Position numbers and translations under genes: made by a program. The notes below the pieces were generated by a model. The model ran no database searches, had not been told where the DNA came from, and saw nothing but the letters and a program-made list of their open reading frames with translations. This document shows, piece after piece, positions 1 through 12,613 of a stretch of 64,000 bases of DNA. The DNA is from Lumbricus rubellus (taxonomy: Eukaryota; Annelida; Clitellata; Crassiclitellata; Lumbricidae), in contig OX243820.1 in the NCBI GenBank assembly GCA_945859605.1, forward strand, positions 28,403,708-28,467,707, in the 5' to 3' direction. How positions within the stretch are numbered: position 1 is the stretch's first letter; every line of letters starts with the position of its first letter.

Positions 1-470
1 TCACGCTCCAGGGGGTGAGAGGGTGTAAGAAAGTGTGACAGTTTGTGACGGAGGAGGAGGTCAGGCCATGTGTGACGTCACACATTTATTTTTTAATGAT
101 GTGTATTATATAATTGTCTAGTCTAATTTTTGCAATTTTTGTTTTCAAATTCAATCTACATTGAGTTACTGCTTCAATGAATAACTGTGACAACTGCTGA
201 CAATTAACTATTCTACTATTAAAGTCATTTTAATAATGTGATAGTTCTTTTAAGTGGAAACTTTACAGTTTAATAGTGAAGTGTGTTTTAGATTAAATTT
301 TAATAAGGTGTTAATTTTTTTTTTAAATCGAAAGTGCGACGTACTTTGGGGGGGGGGGTCCGAGAAAGTGTGACGTACTTTAAGGGGGGGTCCGAGAAAG
401 TGTGACAGTTTGTGACAGGGGGAGGGGGTCAAAAATGGTCTAAAATAGCGTGACGTACTTTATGGACGGC
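1..470. repeat. Repeat with GTGTGACAGTTTGTGAC and GACGTACTTT boxes
   Basis: The box aagtgtgacagtttgtgac occurs near 31 and 399, and gacgtacttt near 336, 372 and 452, with G-rich linkers. It looks like the edge of a repeated element that continues beyond the window. Its class is not clear. Confidence 0.5.
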
Positions 471-473
471 CCC

Positions 474-598
474 CATGGTAAATTACCTCCAATCGGAGGA
501 CAATGATCTTTTTTGCTAGTTTTACGTTTTAAATGTAGGCTCAAATGGGCTTCTACAACTGCACATTTTGTGTACAACTGCACGTTTAAAAAGCCCTG
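474..598. mobile_element. Partial hAT-like MITE (ACTGCACA family)
   Basis: Shares 'ccatggtaaattac', 'cttctacaactgcacatttt' and the right terminus GTTTAAAAAGCCCTG with the full copies. The left terminus is missing and is replaced by the GACGTACTTTATGG repeat. Confidence 0.75.
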
Positions 599-1138
599 CA
601 TACCACCGTTTGAAAACCGTTGCAATACAACGTAATAATCAACAAGAAAATTCCAGTTAACCAATAACCAATGCCTACAACATCCAGGGCTATAGAATAA
701 TATACACAGAAAGAGCTACACGCTAAAGGCGCAAATGATTAGAAATCACCAACAGAGGAAAACTTTAATAGTTATTAGAAGTTCTTTTTACGACGTTATA
801 GTTTCTATGAAGCAAGATAGCGTCTATACATGTAGACTCTAGAGTCTAGACAGTTCTATAGACTCATTGTTCATTAACATTCGCAACTGAATTTGAAATG
901 CTAAAAGCAGTTTTATACAGATCAATGACATCGCCAGACAGCAAGAGATTTAATAGTCACCATTTTACTGAGTCAATTACCTCCTGTCCAAACGCAAAAG
1001 CATGAAAATAGATCTAAGCTTGCAGCTATAGTAGGCTATACGCATGCGTGCGAATGTCTCTATCTGCGGCTCTGCGTGTTTGAATGTTTAGGACTTTAGG
1101 TGTTTGTGTAAGTTACCCACTCTGAATATATGCTATAA

Positions 1139-1436
1139 CATGGGCGCCCGCACATGGGGCAAGAGGGGCACTTGCCCCCTGGAAAGTTGAAACCTATTTT
1201 TAGCCTATAACTGCTACTTTTTGGTTGTTAACAAATTTCTTTTCGCTAAAGAAACTACATTCATAATAAAAAATTATAAAAAGTGAAACGGAGACATTTA
1301 CATTAAGAAACCCCTTGAAAAATACCCGTGCATGTTCTAAATTTACAGATTTACATTTTCAACTTCTTGCTCCGAAAACTTTAACCGTGACCATTGAGTT
1401 TTGCCCCCTCCTGCAAAAATTTCTGTGGGCGCCCAT
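1139..1436. mobile_element. MITE with CATGGGCG ends
   Basis: CATGGGCGCCCGCACA is inverted as TGTGGGCGCCCATG at the other end. The interior has 'ggggcaagaggggcacttgcccc' near one end and 'ttgccccctcctgcaaaaat' near the other. No clean target duplication was found. Its relative is at 6822-7160. Confidence 0.65.
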
Positions 1437-1867
1437 GTATGCTAGGTCAGTAAGCTTACTTAGCGCCATTTTCCATATAAATAATTTCAGTGAGAAATAG
1501 ACAGTGCTATAAATCATTTGGCACACAACAGCATCGAACGCAAGCGTAATTCAAAATCTAACATAAAATAAAATACAATAAGTTCTATATAAAACCACTG
1601 CCACTGTATACAGTTCATCAGCGACACAGTGTAAGCTTATTAGTCGATGAACGCTGTACAGTGTATACCGTGCAAAACATAGACATCTTACATTTACTAT
1701 ATAATGATGTCAATGGTCCAAAATCGTTGTGCAGGTCAACTTTCGGTCTCAAGTCAACTTCCGGACTAAGGTCAAACAGGAAGTCCGAGGGGTGTACATG
1801 TAGGCTAACACCCGTTGAATATCACGCATTCTTATTTTAGATAAGAAGGTCGGAAGAGACTTCCTGG

Positions 1868-2150
1868 CAGGGCCGGATTAAGCAATGTCGGGGCCCTGAT
1901 CGGGAATTTTTGAGGGGCCCTGTTCGGGAATTTTTTGCGGTAAATTTGTCAAATTTTTCGGGAAAATCATACCATTTCATCCGCCAAAAAAGTTGATGAC
2001 CTTTTTTTAATCATCTGCCGAAAAATGTTTGGGAAAATAGCCGTGTAGCCAAAATTTGCTAAAGATTTTTTTTACACATTTGTGGGGGCCCCTAAAGTGT
2101 GGGGGCCCCTGTTCCGCCGAACATGTTGAACATGCCTTAATCCGGCCCTG
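1868..2150. mobile_element. hAT-like MITE, TSD CTTCCTGG
   Basis: Termini CAGGGCCGGATTAAG and its near-perfect inverse flank a 283-bp element. Exact 8-bp duplications CTTCCTGG lie at 1860-1867 and 2151-2158. The interior has GATGACC-T7-ATCATC stem-loop sequence and GGGGCCCC-rich subterminal blocks. It is non-coding. Confidence 0.9.
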
Positions 2151-2977
2151 CTTCCTGGAGAGAACTTTTACCGAAAGAGAACTCCATGCAAGTCTATATA
2201 TATAGTGGTGGGCTGATGGCGGCAGTAGCCGCAGAAAGACACGTCTTCTTCTACCGAAGCCATTTTTCGTTGCCATAGATTAGTCACATTAAGAAGAACA
2301 GAGAACCTGGTTGAGTATTCTACAGGCCTAGTCCTTGGAGTCAGCACAGACTGAAAATAATTAGATCGACTGAAACACAGAGTCTTGCTTATACAATATA
2401 CACATTAATCCGCAACTCGAAAGTTCGCTTAAATGCGAGCAGCACGTGTCATGTAGCGTAATATTACAGCGTATACAGTAACCTACATTACATCAATGCA
2501 ACACAACGTAATCATTAGTAAACGTAACACAACGTCGGTAAGTGTCGTAAAAACGTAGAACTACTAGTTTCGTATAACAGCGTGTAAAAACTTTGTAGAA
2601 TTCGATGCCATGCAACATAATGTTGATCTAATCGATGTCAAGTTTGCGTTTATCTTATTGCCTAAATATAATTATAGTTGAGCGTGTAATACTGGAGAAC
2701 GTAGAGAAATTCTCTAAATGGCGCAAAGGGTTATTCTAAATTAAAGACAACATTTTTGCACACCTTTTTATTTTGACAGGCAACCAAGTTAGAACGCATC
2801 GATATCTTGAAGCTGAAGCTGGAAGCTGAACAGATGAACAAATGAGATGCAACAGGTGTTTTCAGTAAACCCAACTTGCGAAGTTTCGGAAAGTTTGTCT
2901 TAAAAAACACCACACAGGCTTGTTTAAAAGCGGAAACTTTGGAAGTATCGGGGACTGCATAACAACGGAAAGACGGG

Positions 2978-3145
<168 letters not shown>

Positions 3146-3589
3146 AAGGAATAGAAAGATAGGGGAGAGGGATTGAGCCAGGAGGAGGGAGGAAGTGAGG
3201 AGATAGCATACAGACAGACACAAACAGAAGCAGCTATCGAGAAAGACATAACTGTTTGAGTGTGTATACGTGGGCGTGTGATTGCATGTGTGCTTGGGCT
3301 GGCGTTCCCTATGTGTGCCTGTACGTGTGTGTGGTATAGATAGATGGAGACGCCATGTATACACGTATACATGACGCTCTGCCAGAGCAACACCGTATTT
3401 GAAAGCGGAGAGTAGCGATCTCTTACAGAATCCATCCATATACGTCACCGGCGTTGACGTGGAGAGATGGAAGCGACGTCAACCGTTGAATAGGTCAACG
3501 TCAACGGGACAATAAGCATTCCTAATGCGCCATAGGCCAACCAGGCAACCAGTCTCTGACGCTTCTACTTGCATGGACCTGTTTGGTGG

Positions 3590-4055
3590 AGAGAGAGAGT
3601 TCAGCCGATTACTCGTCCAATTTCCGGTCGAAGGAACGAGAAAGAGCGTCTCCACGCGAGAGAGGGAGTGAGAGAGAGGGAGTGGCAGAGAGGAAGTGAG
3701 AGAGAAGGAGTTTGAGAGGGGATGGGAGAGAGAGGGAGTGGGAAAGAGGAAGTGGGAGAGAGGGAGTGGGAGGAAGGAGTGAGAGAGACGGAGAGGGAGA
3801 AAGAGTGAGTGGGAGAGAGGGAGTGGAAAAGAGTGAAGCGGAGGAAGAGGGAGAGAGGAGTGAGAGAAAGGGAGTGAGAAAGAGTGAGTAAGAGAGAGGG
3901 AGTGAGAGGGAGAAGGAGAGAGAGAGTGAGAGAGGGGGAGTGAGAGACATTTAGAGAAGAAGAGACGAAGAAAGGGAGAGGTAGAGAAAGGGAGGGGATA
4001 GAGAGGGGGAGTGAGAGAAGGAGTGGGAGAAAGAGTGGAAGAGAGAGCGAGAGGG
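3590..4055. repeat. GA-rich purine tract
   Basis: Degenerate GAGAGGGAGTGG units. If the terminal protocadherin exon is real, this tract lies in or just after its 3' UTR. Confidence 0.95.
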
Positions 4056-4171
4056 AAAAGGGCAGGAGGCAGGCGTCATCTTTCGTCTATGATTGATGTA
4101 CTATGTGCTACGATGGTCACAGCATCCGTTACTTCGTTCGTCCAATCCATCCATGATTAATTTCACTCGCG

Positions 4172-4708
4172 TCAGATGAGTAGCGTGTGTTGACCAACGA
4201 CTGCAGCGTCATTCGCGTACGCGGGTTCGGCGCCGCTACCGCGATGGAAGCAGTTGCTACGGTAACCCGGATGCTGCTGCTGCTGCTGCTGTTGCAGTCG
4301 CTGCTTAGTAACCGATGACGTCATGCTGGCGCCGTTTCCGGTTGAGTGAAGTTCGTCTGGTGGCTGTTGCGGAGGCGGCGGCGATAGAGGGGCCCAGACC
4401 GGTTCCGGTTCACGAAGTCTCGGTGGTTGTGGTAGGGTGAGGGTGTGCAGGCGAGACGAGAGGGTGAAGTGCTTGTCGTAGGTGCTGTAGCCACCGCCGC
4501 CCCCGGGGTTTGGCGCCGGCGGGGTTCTGCCGGACCCCGATGATGACGTCAGCGGCCAGATGTTGGATGGCGTCACGGGAAGAGAATTACGTAGCGGTGT
4601 ACGTTGGTGGTGGTGATGGTGGTGGCTGGGGGCTACGTCGTCATCGTTGCTGCTTCCATGGAAACTGTCTCCATAGAAACCCTCGGCCGACGAAAGACTT
4701 CTCCGCTC
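4172..4708 (-). CDS. Probable 3' terminal exon, cytoplasmic tail (likely same protocadherin)
   Basis: Open frame of 178 codons plus TGA, starting right after a strong acceptor (TCGTTGTTTAG, then GAGCGGAGAAG) in phase 0. It reads ERRSLSSAEGFYGDSFHG, then an acidic patch, six His, SLPVTPSNIWPL, Ser/Pro/Gly-rich sequence, seven Gln encoded mostly by CAG, and C-terminal HTLLI, which resembles a class II PDZ ligand. The composition is unlike the surrounding simple repeats and fits an intracellular scaffold-binding tail. It lies on the same strand as the protocadherin, about 21 kb downstream, and its phase matches exon 2's donor; a direct join gives about 1077 residues, a normal size for delta-1 protocadherins. 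No conserved CM motif was recognised, intermediate exons could exist, and it could belong to another minus-strand gene. The nearest AATAAA on the minus strand is about 1.4 kb away (near 2766). Confidence 0.6.
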   Translation of the reverse strand, partial: ERRSLSSAEGFYGDSFHGSSNDDDVAPSHHHHHHQRTPLRNSLPVTPSNIWPLTSSSGSGRTPPAPNPGGGGGYSTYDKHFTLSSRLHTLTLPQPPRLREPEPVWAPLSPPPPQQPPDELHSTGNGASMTSSVTKQRLQQQQQQQHPGYRSNCFHRGSGAEPAYANDAAVVGQHTLLI

Positions 4709-5163
4709 CTAAACAACGATACACGACATCAAGCCATAGTTAGAAGTTAGAACCATGCAGTTGCCAGAACATTTGCGTCTTTACTACATTTCTCTCGATT
4801 AGTACAATTATTATATTCCCTCGTTCGCAGACTATTATAAATAATGCGGCACTTTTCCCGTGCAAACTGGATTTCAACGACGAGTCGGCTCGGTGCCGTT
4901 CCGGGTGTTTTTATTGTAATAATTAATGTTTAAGTCCCTCAGGGATTATGTACATCGGAGCGAAAAATAATAAAGATAATTATTATATATAACAAAAACT
5001 CTGAAGACAGGGCCTGATCCATGCAGAAGGCGCTTGCTTCCGAAATAATAATAATAAAATCTCGAAGTCCCTGGAGAATGAAGTACCCCAGGGCAAAAGA
5101 AATAATAATTCACAACGCGCAGTATATAAAGTGTAAAAATCATGTATGTATGAGCACTTGCAA

Positions 5164-5282
5164 TAGCGCCCATCAAGATGTCTACTCAGAGGCGCTCCCA
5201 ACTACAACGCGGACACTGACACAGAGTTTCGCGCCGAAGCAATTGCGAAGTGAAAGACTTGTTGATCAAGGTCTGTCAGGTA
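5164..5282 (-). mobile_element. SINE, 3' half
   Basis: Body and tail are present (ctactcagaggcgctccc, gagtttcgcgccgaagc, tgaaagacttgttgatcaag). The tRNA-like head is lost, and the sequence passes into CAGA repeat. Confidence 0.75.
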
Positions 5283-5479
5283 AAGAGACCGATAAACAGA
5301 GACATATAGAGACATACAGAGAGAGACAGAGACAGAGATAGAGAGAACGAGTCCGAAAAACATCGAAACAAAGAGAGGCAGACAAACAGAGGAAAACAGA
5401 GACAAACACACACAATATAGTTATATATAATATATATATATATATATATACATGTATATATAATTATATTGTGTGTGTT

Positions 5480-5580
5480 CTTCGCACTTTTACGGGCATA
5501 TAATTATATACACATATTATGTGCATAATATATATATATATATATATATAAATTATATATATTCCCGTAAAAGTGCGAAG
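5480..5580. repeat. Inverted repeat around an AT core
   Basis: CTTCGCACTTTTACGGG (5480-5496) and its exact inverse (5564-5580) enclose 67 bp of AT-rich dinucleotide repeat. AT repeats also lie just to the left. It could be a miniature transposon core or a cruciform-forming site. Confidence 0.85.
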
Positions 5581-5909
5581 ATGGACCTATTATTATATAC
5601 CAGTATAGCCTATATATAGGCCCATACATATTATATAGGCTACATAAGCCTTTATGTGTGTTTGTTTACTGTTTATTTATTTACGTAAAGCACTTATACG
5701 AAGCGAGCAAATTGAGTAAATGAGAATCCCAGGAGGGGACTTTTCACTCGGGATCGAGGCTGAGTCATGCAAAGGCCAGCGTTAAAAAAAACAATAATCG
5801 AATCAACTTATTACAGCGAATGGCACGTGACTCCTCTTTTTTTGTCTCTCGATTTAGGTGATGCATGCGTTGAACAAGTCAGTGCCATAGGAAAGCAACG
5901 GTTTATCAC

Positions 5910-6193
5910 CAGTTGGCGGCGCTAGGATTTCAGTTTTGGGGGCTGAACTCACGGAGAAAATTTTCCATTTTTCATTCACCCAAAAAATTCTGACGGCCTT
6001 TTTCAGTCATTTGGCCGAAATCTCTAAAAAAATTCATTTTCGTAGCAAACATTTTGACGACCTATTTTTTTAAAGTCATTTGCTTCATTGTGGTTGGGGC
6101 GCTAATCGTGGAAATATTTCATTTTTACATGTAAAAAACCCGATGACCATTTTAGGGGGCTTAGCCTTCCTAGCCCCACAGGCGCCGCCACTG
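5910..6193. mobile_element. hAT-like MITE, TSD TTTATCAY
   Basis: Starts CAGTTGGCGGCG and ends CGCCGCCACTG. Flanks are TTTATCAC and TTTATCAT (7 of 8 match). The interior repeats the 'gacgacct...agtcatttg..gaaat' motif twice. It is the same family as the element at 52803. Confidence 0.85.
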
Positions 6194-6821
6194 TTTATCA
6201 TGGATAGCGGGACGAGAATTGATTAAGATGTAGTGAAAGACACGTGGTATATATTCCTAAATTAAGTATTAAACCATTCGAAACGAACCTTGAGAAATTT
6301 CCGACGGTGACCTTCATGGAAGCCCGCAGAAAGTTTTGCAGGGATGGGGGGGGGGGGGGCAAGACCCGATCGTGAAGAATAAATTTTGTGCAGGAGATGT
6401 TGAATATGCGAAGCACGATTTTAAGGACATGAGTTACCTTTGAAAGAGTTTTCTAAATGTAGATTTCTCAGTGTTTTTTTTGTTTATCATAAGTTTCAGT
6501 AGTGCACGAGAGCGATAAAATATGCTAAACATCAAAAAGTTTGTGTTAGTCAATTTTCAGGTTTCCAAGGGGGGGGTGGCAAGTTTCCCTCTTGTCACTA
6601 TGTTAAGACATAATATTCAGTCCTACATATTGAGGCATGATATACATGTACATGTATGTGTATAATACTTCATATGTGTGTATGTGTGACAGTGTGAGTG
6701 TGAGTGGGTGTATGTTGAGAACTTTGAATTTAATATGCCACTCTTTGGCAACTTCTCAAGGCGCTAAGAAATTGGTTTCCGGTGCCACCGGTGGAACCGT
6801 ACATGGTCTCATAGTTGGAGT

Positions 6822-7160
6822 CATGGGCGTCAGCACATAGGGCAAGAGGGTGCAGGAAGTCCTCTGGGAAATTCATAGCTTTCTATCCACAACTTATTGT
6901 ACTTTAGGTAAATTTCTCAGTCTTTCTTCAAAGAAAGTTCAAACAAATTGTTACGCACTAAAACACTAAAATGCTACTAATGATACACATTGTGAAACTG
7001 AGAAATTTGCGTCCATGATAATCTTTATGAAAAAAATCCATATTCTGAATATTCTGCTTTTTATTTGTTCTTCAAGCTCTTACTAACAAATGTAATCGTG
7101 ACCAGTTGACCATGCATTGTATTTTGCCCCCTCCTGCAAAAGTGTCTGCGAGCGTCCATG
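6822..7160. mobile_element. MITE with CATGGGCG ends, second copy
   Basis: CATGGGCGTCAGCACA at the left and GCGAGCGTCCATG at the right, with the same interior order as 1139-1436 (gggcaagagggtg ... ttgccccctcctgcaaaag). It is more degenerate, and the target duplication is unclear. Confidence 0.6.
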
Positions 7161-7609
7161 CATGGATGGAGCATGATTGATACAATATTATACATATATA
7201 TATAAATACATAAATAAACATAAATATATTATATATACATATATATATATGATAATCGATGATTTGTATGTATTTTCCTGATAGATGGCACCACCATCGT
7301 GATTGAACGAGAATTTCTCATCCGTTGCATCACTTCGGTTTAGCTATGCATTGGACCGAAAAAACGGCGCCTTTGTCCTCTCGTCCATTCGTCCTCCTGC
7401 GAAGAAGGGTGCTGAGCGGTAGTGGGGTAGTGGGGGTGTGGTGGGGGTTGTTGAGGAAATGAGGGTGGAGGTCGAAGTCTTTGAGCCGACGCTTCTAATT
7501 TGGTACAAGTCGCAGAGGCGTGAAATGCGTTTCTGCCATTCAACTCGACGAGGAGCTGAGCTGAGCTGATATTCGAAAGGATTCTCGGAATATTATCTGC
7601 TGACGAGAT

Positions 7610-7895
7610 GAATGGCGAAGAGAGAAGAAAGTGAGGAAGATGAGGAAGGAGTGAAAATGAAGAAGAAAAAGAAGGAGAAGGAGAAGGAGAAGAAGAAGAA
7701 GACGAAGACGACGAGGAGGAGGAGGAGGAGGAGGAAGAAGAAGGAGCAGAAGGAAGAGGAAGAAGAAGATGAAGAAGAAGAGAAAAGGAAGGAGGAGGAG
7801 GAGAAGAAGAAGAAAAAGAAGAAGAAGAAGGACGAGGAGGAGAAGAAGAAAAGGAGGAGGAGGAAGAAGAAGAAGAAGAAAAATAACAAGAGGTG
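7610..7895. repeat. (GAA/GAG)n purine tract
   Basis: About 285 bp almost purely A and G on the + strand. Lys/Glu and Ser/Phe/Leu frames are artefacts. Confidence 0.97.
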
Positions 7896-9445
7896 GAGCA
7901 GAAAGAGAGCGTGGGCGCGGAATGAGACAAGAAGTATAGACCACGGTATGTAATTGAACGAAAAATAAGAGGAAATGGATTGGAGAAGAGGAGAAGACGG
8001 AGGAGGAGAAGAACTTGGATGAGAAGAATAGATGGCTACTTCTCTTCCTTCTCAACTCCCGCTACTCCTCCATCTCACGCAGCGTCCATTGACGATGATG
8101 CAGTCTCTAACACGCAACTTCTGGAGGACATGAACAAATGAGACCCGGCTGTATGGCATTGAATGACGAATAAGTATACAATATACATAATTATACAATA
8201 TACATATACAATTCAATTCCATAATAATACCTTACAGCATAGTAATTATTCTCAGGTATAATTGTCGTTATCGGGTATTGAAACCCGCTTCTCCGCCAAA
8301 TACAGCTATTCGATATGATCCAGCACGCCGCCAAGTCTATTAGCCACGTCGCTGCATTTAGCATAATATTATATAGACCGGTATAATAATACAGACAGAC
8401 AGACAACATCGTTTCTCGGCTCCCGCTGAAGAAGAAGCCTCTAAGCCTCAATTTGTCCGTCGAAACCTATTAGCACCGAACATACATCTGACTACACTCT
8501 GTATAACACCAGACGAGAGTCTATCGAAGACGAGTTCTATTATAGGGAGGAGGATACATCCAATATGAAGCCCTTGTAAGCCTCGTTTAGTCCGGCTCGA
8601 AGCCTTTAAGCCTCATCTGACCCGCTGAAGCCGTGCATGCCAGACAGTCGTGGCTTTAGTAACAGATAGAGAAGCACCAATGTCATTCGGCTCAATGCAT
8701 TTCCAGTTATAGGGTGTAATGTAGGCTACAGACCTTCCGGCATCTTTCGGCTTCTTCCGTCTATACCCGTCGGTCCGTCCATCGGTCTGTATAAATATGT
8801 ATCGATGTTTGGGGGTGCGTGTTTCTTCACGGAGAAGCTTAACTTAAGTAGAGTGTTTTCGGAGACCTTACCAATGTCACAGAGCGAAGGAATCTGAGCA
8901 TGCAGGATTGAGCTTTGTTATTGTCATCTCCATTGTCGTGTGTCATTGTTTCTTATGAAGCTGTAATAATAACAGTAGTAGTAGTAATAATAACAATAAT
9001 ATTGGTCGCTTTTTAAAAGGAACTTTCTCTTCCAATTAACCCTGAAGACGTGGCCTGAAAATTCCGGACTAGTTTTTAAACAATAGTTAGTAATGAAATC
9101 CCTGAGGAATCCTAAATACCTCGGAGCAACAAAAATAATAGTAATCTTCGTTCAATTTAAACAAAAACACAACGCAGAATGATTGTAATTAATTGTTTGA
9201 CGGACGATTACAAGTTATTACAGAAGTCGAATTTGAATGTCGGCAGCAAACAAGGCGCCCATCACGTCGTTCTACTGACTTTATCAACGCCATCTGCCGA
9301 ATGGAAGGCGCAGTTGCCTTTAGGTAATGTAGCGGGAAGTGATAGGTTCTTTGTGCCCATGTGTTAACCATTACACTAAACCTCCTTCCCTATAGTCTAT
9401 ATACAGTAGGCCTAACTGTTAAAGTTTGCTGTTGCTTCTGTCATA
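7896..9445. other. No gene seen
   Basis: Mixed unique sequence. It has short degenerate repeats (gaagcct(c/t)taagcctc near 8430-8620), small AT-rich patches, and a flat open frame at 9179-9367 without supporting features. Confidence 0.5.
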
Positions 9446-9453
9446 CTTCTCAT

Positions 9454-9759
9454 CATAGGCGTAGGAGACGGGGGTCCAGAAGGGGGGGGCAAATGCCCCC
9501 CACCCCCCAAATGGCAAATGCCCTCCCAAATTTCGGGCAAGTCTGGTTTTTCGGGCAAGCAGTCTGGAAAATGTAGAAAGAAATTTCGGAATTTAGACCG
9601 GACGACTAAAAAAAAAGGTCGTCAGATTTTTCGGGCGGAAAAAGTAAAAAGTTACGGGAATTTTCGGCCAGACAACTAAATAAAGTCGTCAGATTTTTCG
9701 GGCAAAAGTTAAACTTTTGCCCCCCTTCCCCCACTTCTGAAATGTCCCCTACGCCTATG
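9454..9759. mobile_element. hAT-like MITE, TIR CATAGGCGTAGG, TSD CTTCTCAT
   Basis: 306 bp with inverted CATAGGCGTAGG ends and exact 8-bp flanks at 9446-9453 and 9760-9767. The interior holds TTTTTCGGGC and AAGGTCGTCAG motifs in inverted arrangement. It is the same family as the element at 47817. Confidence 0.92.
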
Positions 9760-9772
9760 CTTCTCATTATGG

Positions 9773-9971
9773 CAGGGCTTTTTTTAACGTGCAGTTGTAC
9801 ACAAAATGTGCAGCTCTAACTGGATTTGTGCAGTCTGTTGTAGAAGCACTTCTGTACAGTTAAAATTAGCAAAAAAGGTCATTGTCCTATGACTGGAAGC
9901 AATTTACCATGGAGAATGGGAGAGGGAAGAATGGGCTGTGCAGTTCTAAAAATTCCTTAAAAACAGCCCTG
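9773..9971. mobile_element. hAT-like MITE (ACTGCACA family), TSD CATTATGG
   Basis: 199 bp, starting CAGGGCTTTTTTTAACGTGC and ending in the inverse TTAAAAACAGCCCTG. Exact 8-bp flanks lie at 9765-9772 and 9972-9979. It sits beside the element at 9454-9759, and their target duplications overlap by 3 bp. Confidence 0.92.
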
Positions 9972-10374
9972 CATTATGGGTGCCCACAGATAATTGCGTT
10001 GGAGAGACACAGTGCAATATAGTCACACATAATGTTTTACCAAGACTTCGCAAAGGGCAAAGCTGGAAACTAAGAACATGGATTATTTTTCAAAGAGGTT
10101 TCTACCTGTAAATTTCGGTTTCAACTTGCATTTCCCATGCCAAGAAATTCTGAATGGCATGAATAGGATTTCTTTAATCAGTCTCAAATGGAACCTTTGT
10201 AAGAATTCGCCACATCGTGTAGACTATGTCTTCATCTTTGTGCTTTCAGTCTTCACTAACCTATCACTTTTCTGTACATAGCTCTTCTTTTCCTATACCT
10301 GGAAAAGGCGCTAAATCATAGAGATCATACATGTGCTAATTCAGCCACGCACCTCTATATAAATAGCTATCTTC

Positions 10375-10465
10375 TGTCTCTGTCTCTGTCTGTCTCTCTG
10401 TCTCTCTCTGTCTTGCTGTCTCTCTCTTTCTTTATCACACACACACACACACACACCCACACACC
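10375..10465. repeat. (TCTG)n then (CA)n
   Basis: Short compound microsatellite. Confidence 0.95.
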
Positions 10466-11283
10466 CTGTCACTCTTCTGTTAACCTTTTTACAATCCTTC
10501 TCATCATTTTACCTGGAAAAGGCGCTACACAATGAAGGCTATACGTAGACTGCATGAGCTAGGCACTTTCTGGCTTCCACTTCCTCTTATTTTTTCCAAT
10601 ATCCCTCCCCCTTCATTACAATGGAAAAGCGCTGCATTATACAGAAAACTACCCTGGCTAGAGGATATCTTCCACCAGTCTTTCCTCCGTATATATAATT
10701 ATATCTTTCCTCGTCCATTTATCCGGGGTAAGTCGGAACGAAATGAGACTTCGGGAGAAGGCATGAATTCACGAGAGCAGACGAGAGAATTTTATCCTCT
10801 CCGCTAATCTTATCTCGCATGAGAGAAAAAAGACAACTGAATAATCTACGACTTGATTTGATTATACGGTCGGCTTCGGAAACAATCCGAAAAAATAATG
10901 CCTGATTAAAGAAGACACTGTTGTGGAAGTCTCTAAAGTGTCTGGATCCAGTTTGTTGGAGAAATTGTAGCAAATTGAGATCCCTCTTTTAATTAAATGC
11001 AAATATAGGCTAGATGCTTATTTTAATTAAATGCAAATGAAGATCCTTTTGAAAAATTAACTTTTTAATTACAAATAATGCTCAGTAGCCTATAATTATT
11101 CACTTCCCGAATTGTTTACGTGGTCTGGTCAGGAAGTAAATTGATTTAAAATAGGCTAAATTGATTTAAATGCAAATGAAGATTCTTTTTTGAAATTAAA
11201 TGCAAATGAAAGTCCCTCTTTGAATTAAAATGCATAACTTAGTCAACTACCTAAAGACCATTTGCAGTTTCAAGACGTGCGTG

Positions 11284-11632
11284 CAAGGCCGTAACCAGGA
11301 TTTGATTTCGGGGGGTGTTTTCAGTGGTGGCCAAATTTTTCGCCGCCAAAATTTCTAATGACCTTCTTTTTTTCTAGTCATCCGGTCGAAATCTGTGAAA
11401 TATTTCCCATTTTCGCCGCCAAAATTTCTAATGACCTTTTTTTAGTCATCCGCTTGAAATCTGTGTTAAATATCTTCGCCGTCAAATTTCTTTTACTTCA
11501 TTTCGGGGGGTGTTTTCATCACTTTTTCATGATTTCTTGCATGACAAACTAGAAAATGCAATAGATTTTTTCTGCATTTTTCATTTCGGGGGGTGTTCAA
11601 ACACCCAAAACACCCCCCTAAATACGGCCTTG
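11284..11632. mobile_element. hAT-like MITE, TIR CAAGGCCGTA, TSD CGTGCGTG
   Basis: 349 bp from CAAGGCCGTAACCAGGA to AATACGGCCTTG, with exact CGTGCGTG on both sides (11276-11283, 11633-11640). The interior carries two direct copies of 'cgccgccaaaatttctaatgacct' and repeated TTTCGGGGGGTGTT boxes. Confidence 0.92.
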
Positions 11633-12059
11633 CGTGCGTGGCATTCCACTGTAAAAAAGGATGCGCTCATGCAGCAGGTCCACAGATGAGTCTACATTGT
11701 GTGACAGCGGGGCTAGTCTTTTTTCCTGTCGCTGGTACGATTAGGCATCACCAAACGTGTTTGTCAAAATGGATTGATACCTCGGTTTCGCTTTGATTGG
11801 CATCGTTATGTCAGTTGTCTTGGCACCGAGGTTAGGATAGGATATACATGTACTGCGGTTCTGTTTTGGCATTGATGGTTCATTTGGACTGGCATCGAGA
11901 TTTCAACTGGATTTGTATCTGGGTTTTGCTTGGGTTGACTGAGGTTCCCGCTGTATACCGGCGGTGAGGAGATAAGTAAAGGTTTCAATTTCAGCTAAAG
12001 GGAGTTGTGTGTTTTATGAGTATTCAGTTAATTGTCGTTGATTAAGTATATCCTGCCAA

Positions 12060-12224
12060 AGAGAGACAGAGAGACAGAGACAGAGAGAGACAGACAGACA
12101 CAGACAGAGACGAAGACAGACAGAGAAAGAGACGGAGACAGAGAGGATCAGACAAACAGACAGAGAGAGACAGACAGAGAGACAGAGACAGTCAGAGACA
12201 GACACGGAGACAGGACAGAGAGGA

Positions 12225-12280
<56 letters not shown>

Positions 12281-12282
12281 GC
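12060..12282. repeat. (CAGA)n, degenerate to perfect
   Basis: Irregular GAGACAGA repeats become perfect GACA at 12222-12274. Confidence 0.97.
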
Positions 12283-12613
12283 AGACCGAGCTGTCCGTGA
12301 ATCATTAGGACGAGACACTTTTATCCGACACGTTGCGTACCGTGTCATATCCGTTGTTCCGTCATAATTATAATCCTTAGGAATTCGCCAAATGAAGACG
12401 AATTGCGCGTCATCGGTTCCTCCCTCAGAGGGACTGATACACGACGAGTGCTTCGGATGAGGCGTGTAAGGTTACAACGACGGTAACTCAGCCATTTCTC
12501 GTCTATCGACCGGCCTCTCGCTCCGCCATCGAACTTAATTGCGATAATTGTAGCGCCTGCCGCCGACAGCGCCACTTTCACCGTCGATTACGTCATCGCC
12601 TGGTGCATCAACC

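Noticed and set aside
7340..8055. Ser/Phe/Leu-rich and Lys/Glu-rich frames
   Set aside because: They come from the GAA/GAG purine tract.
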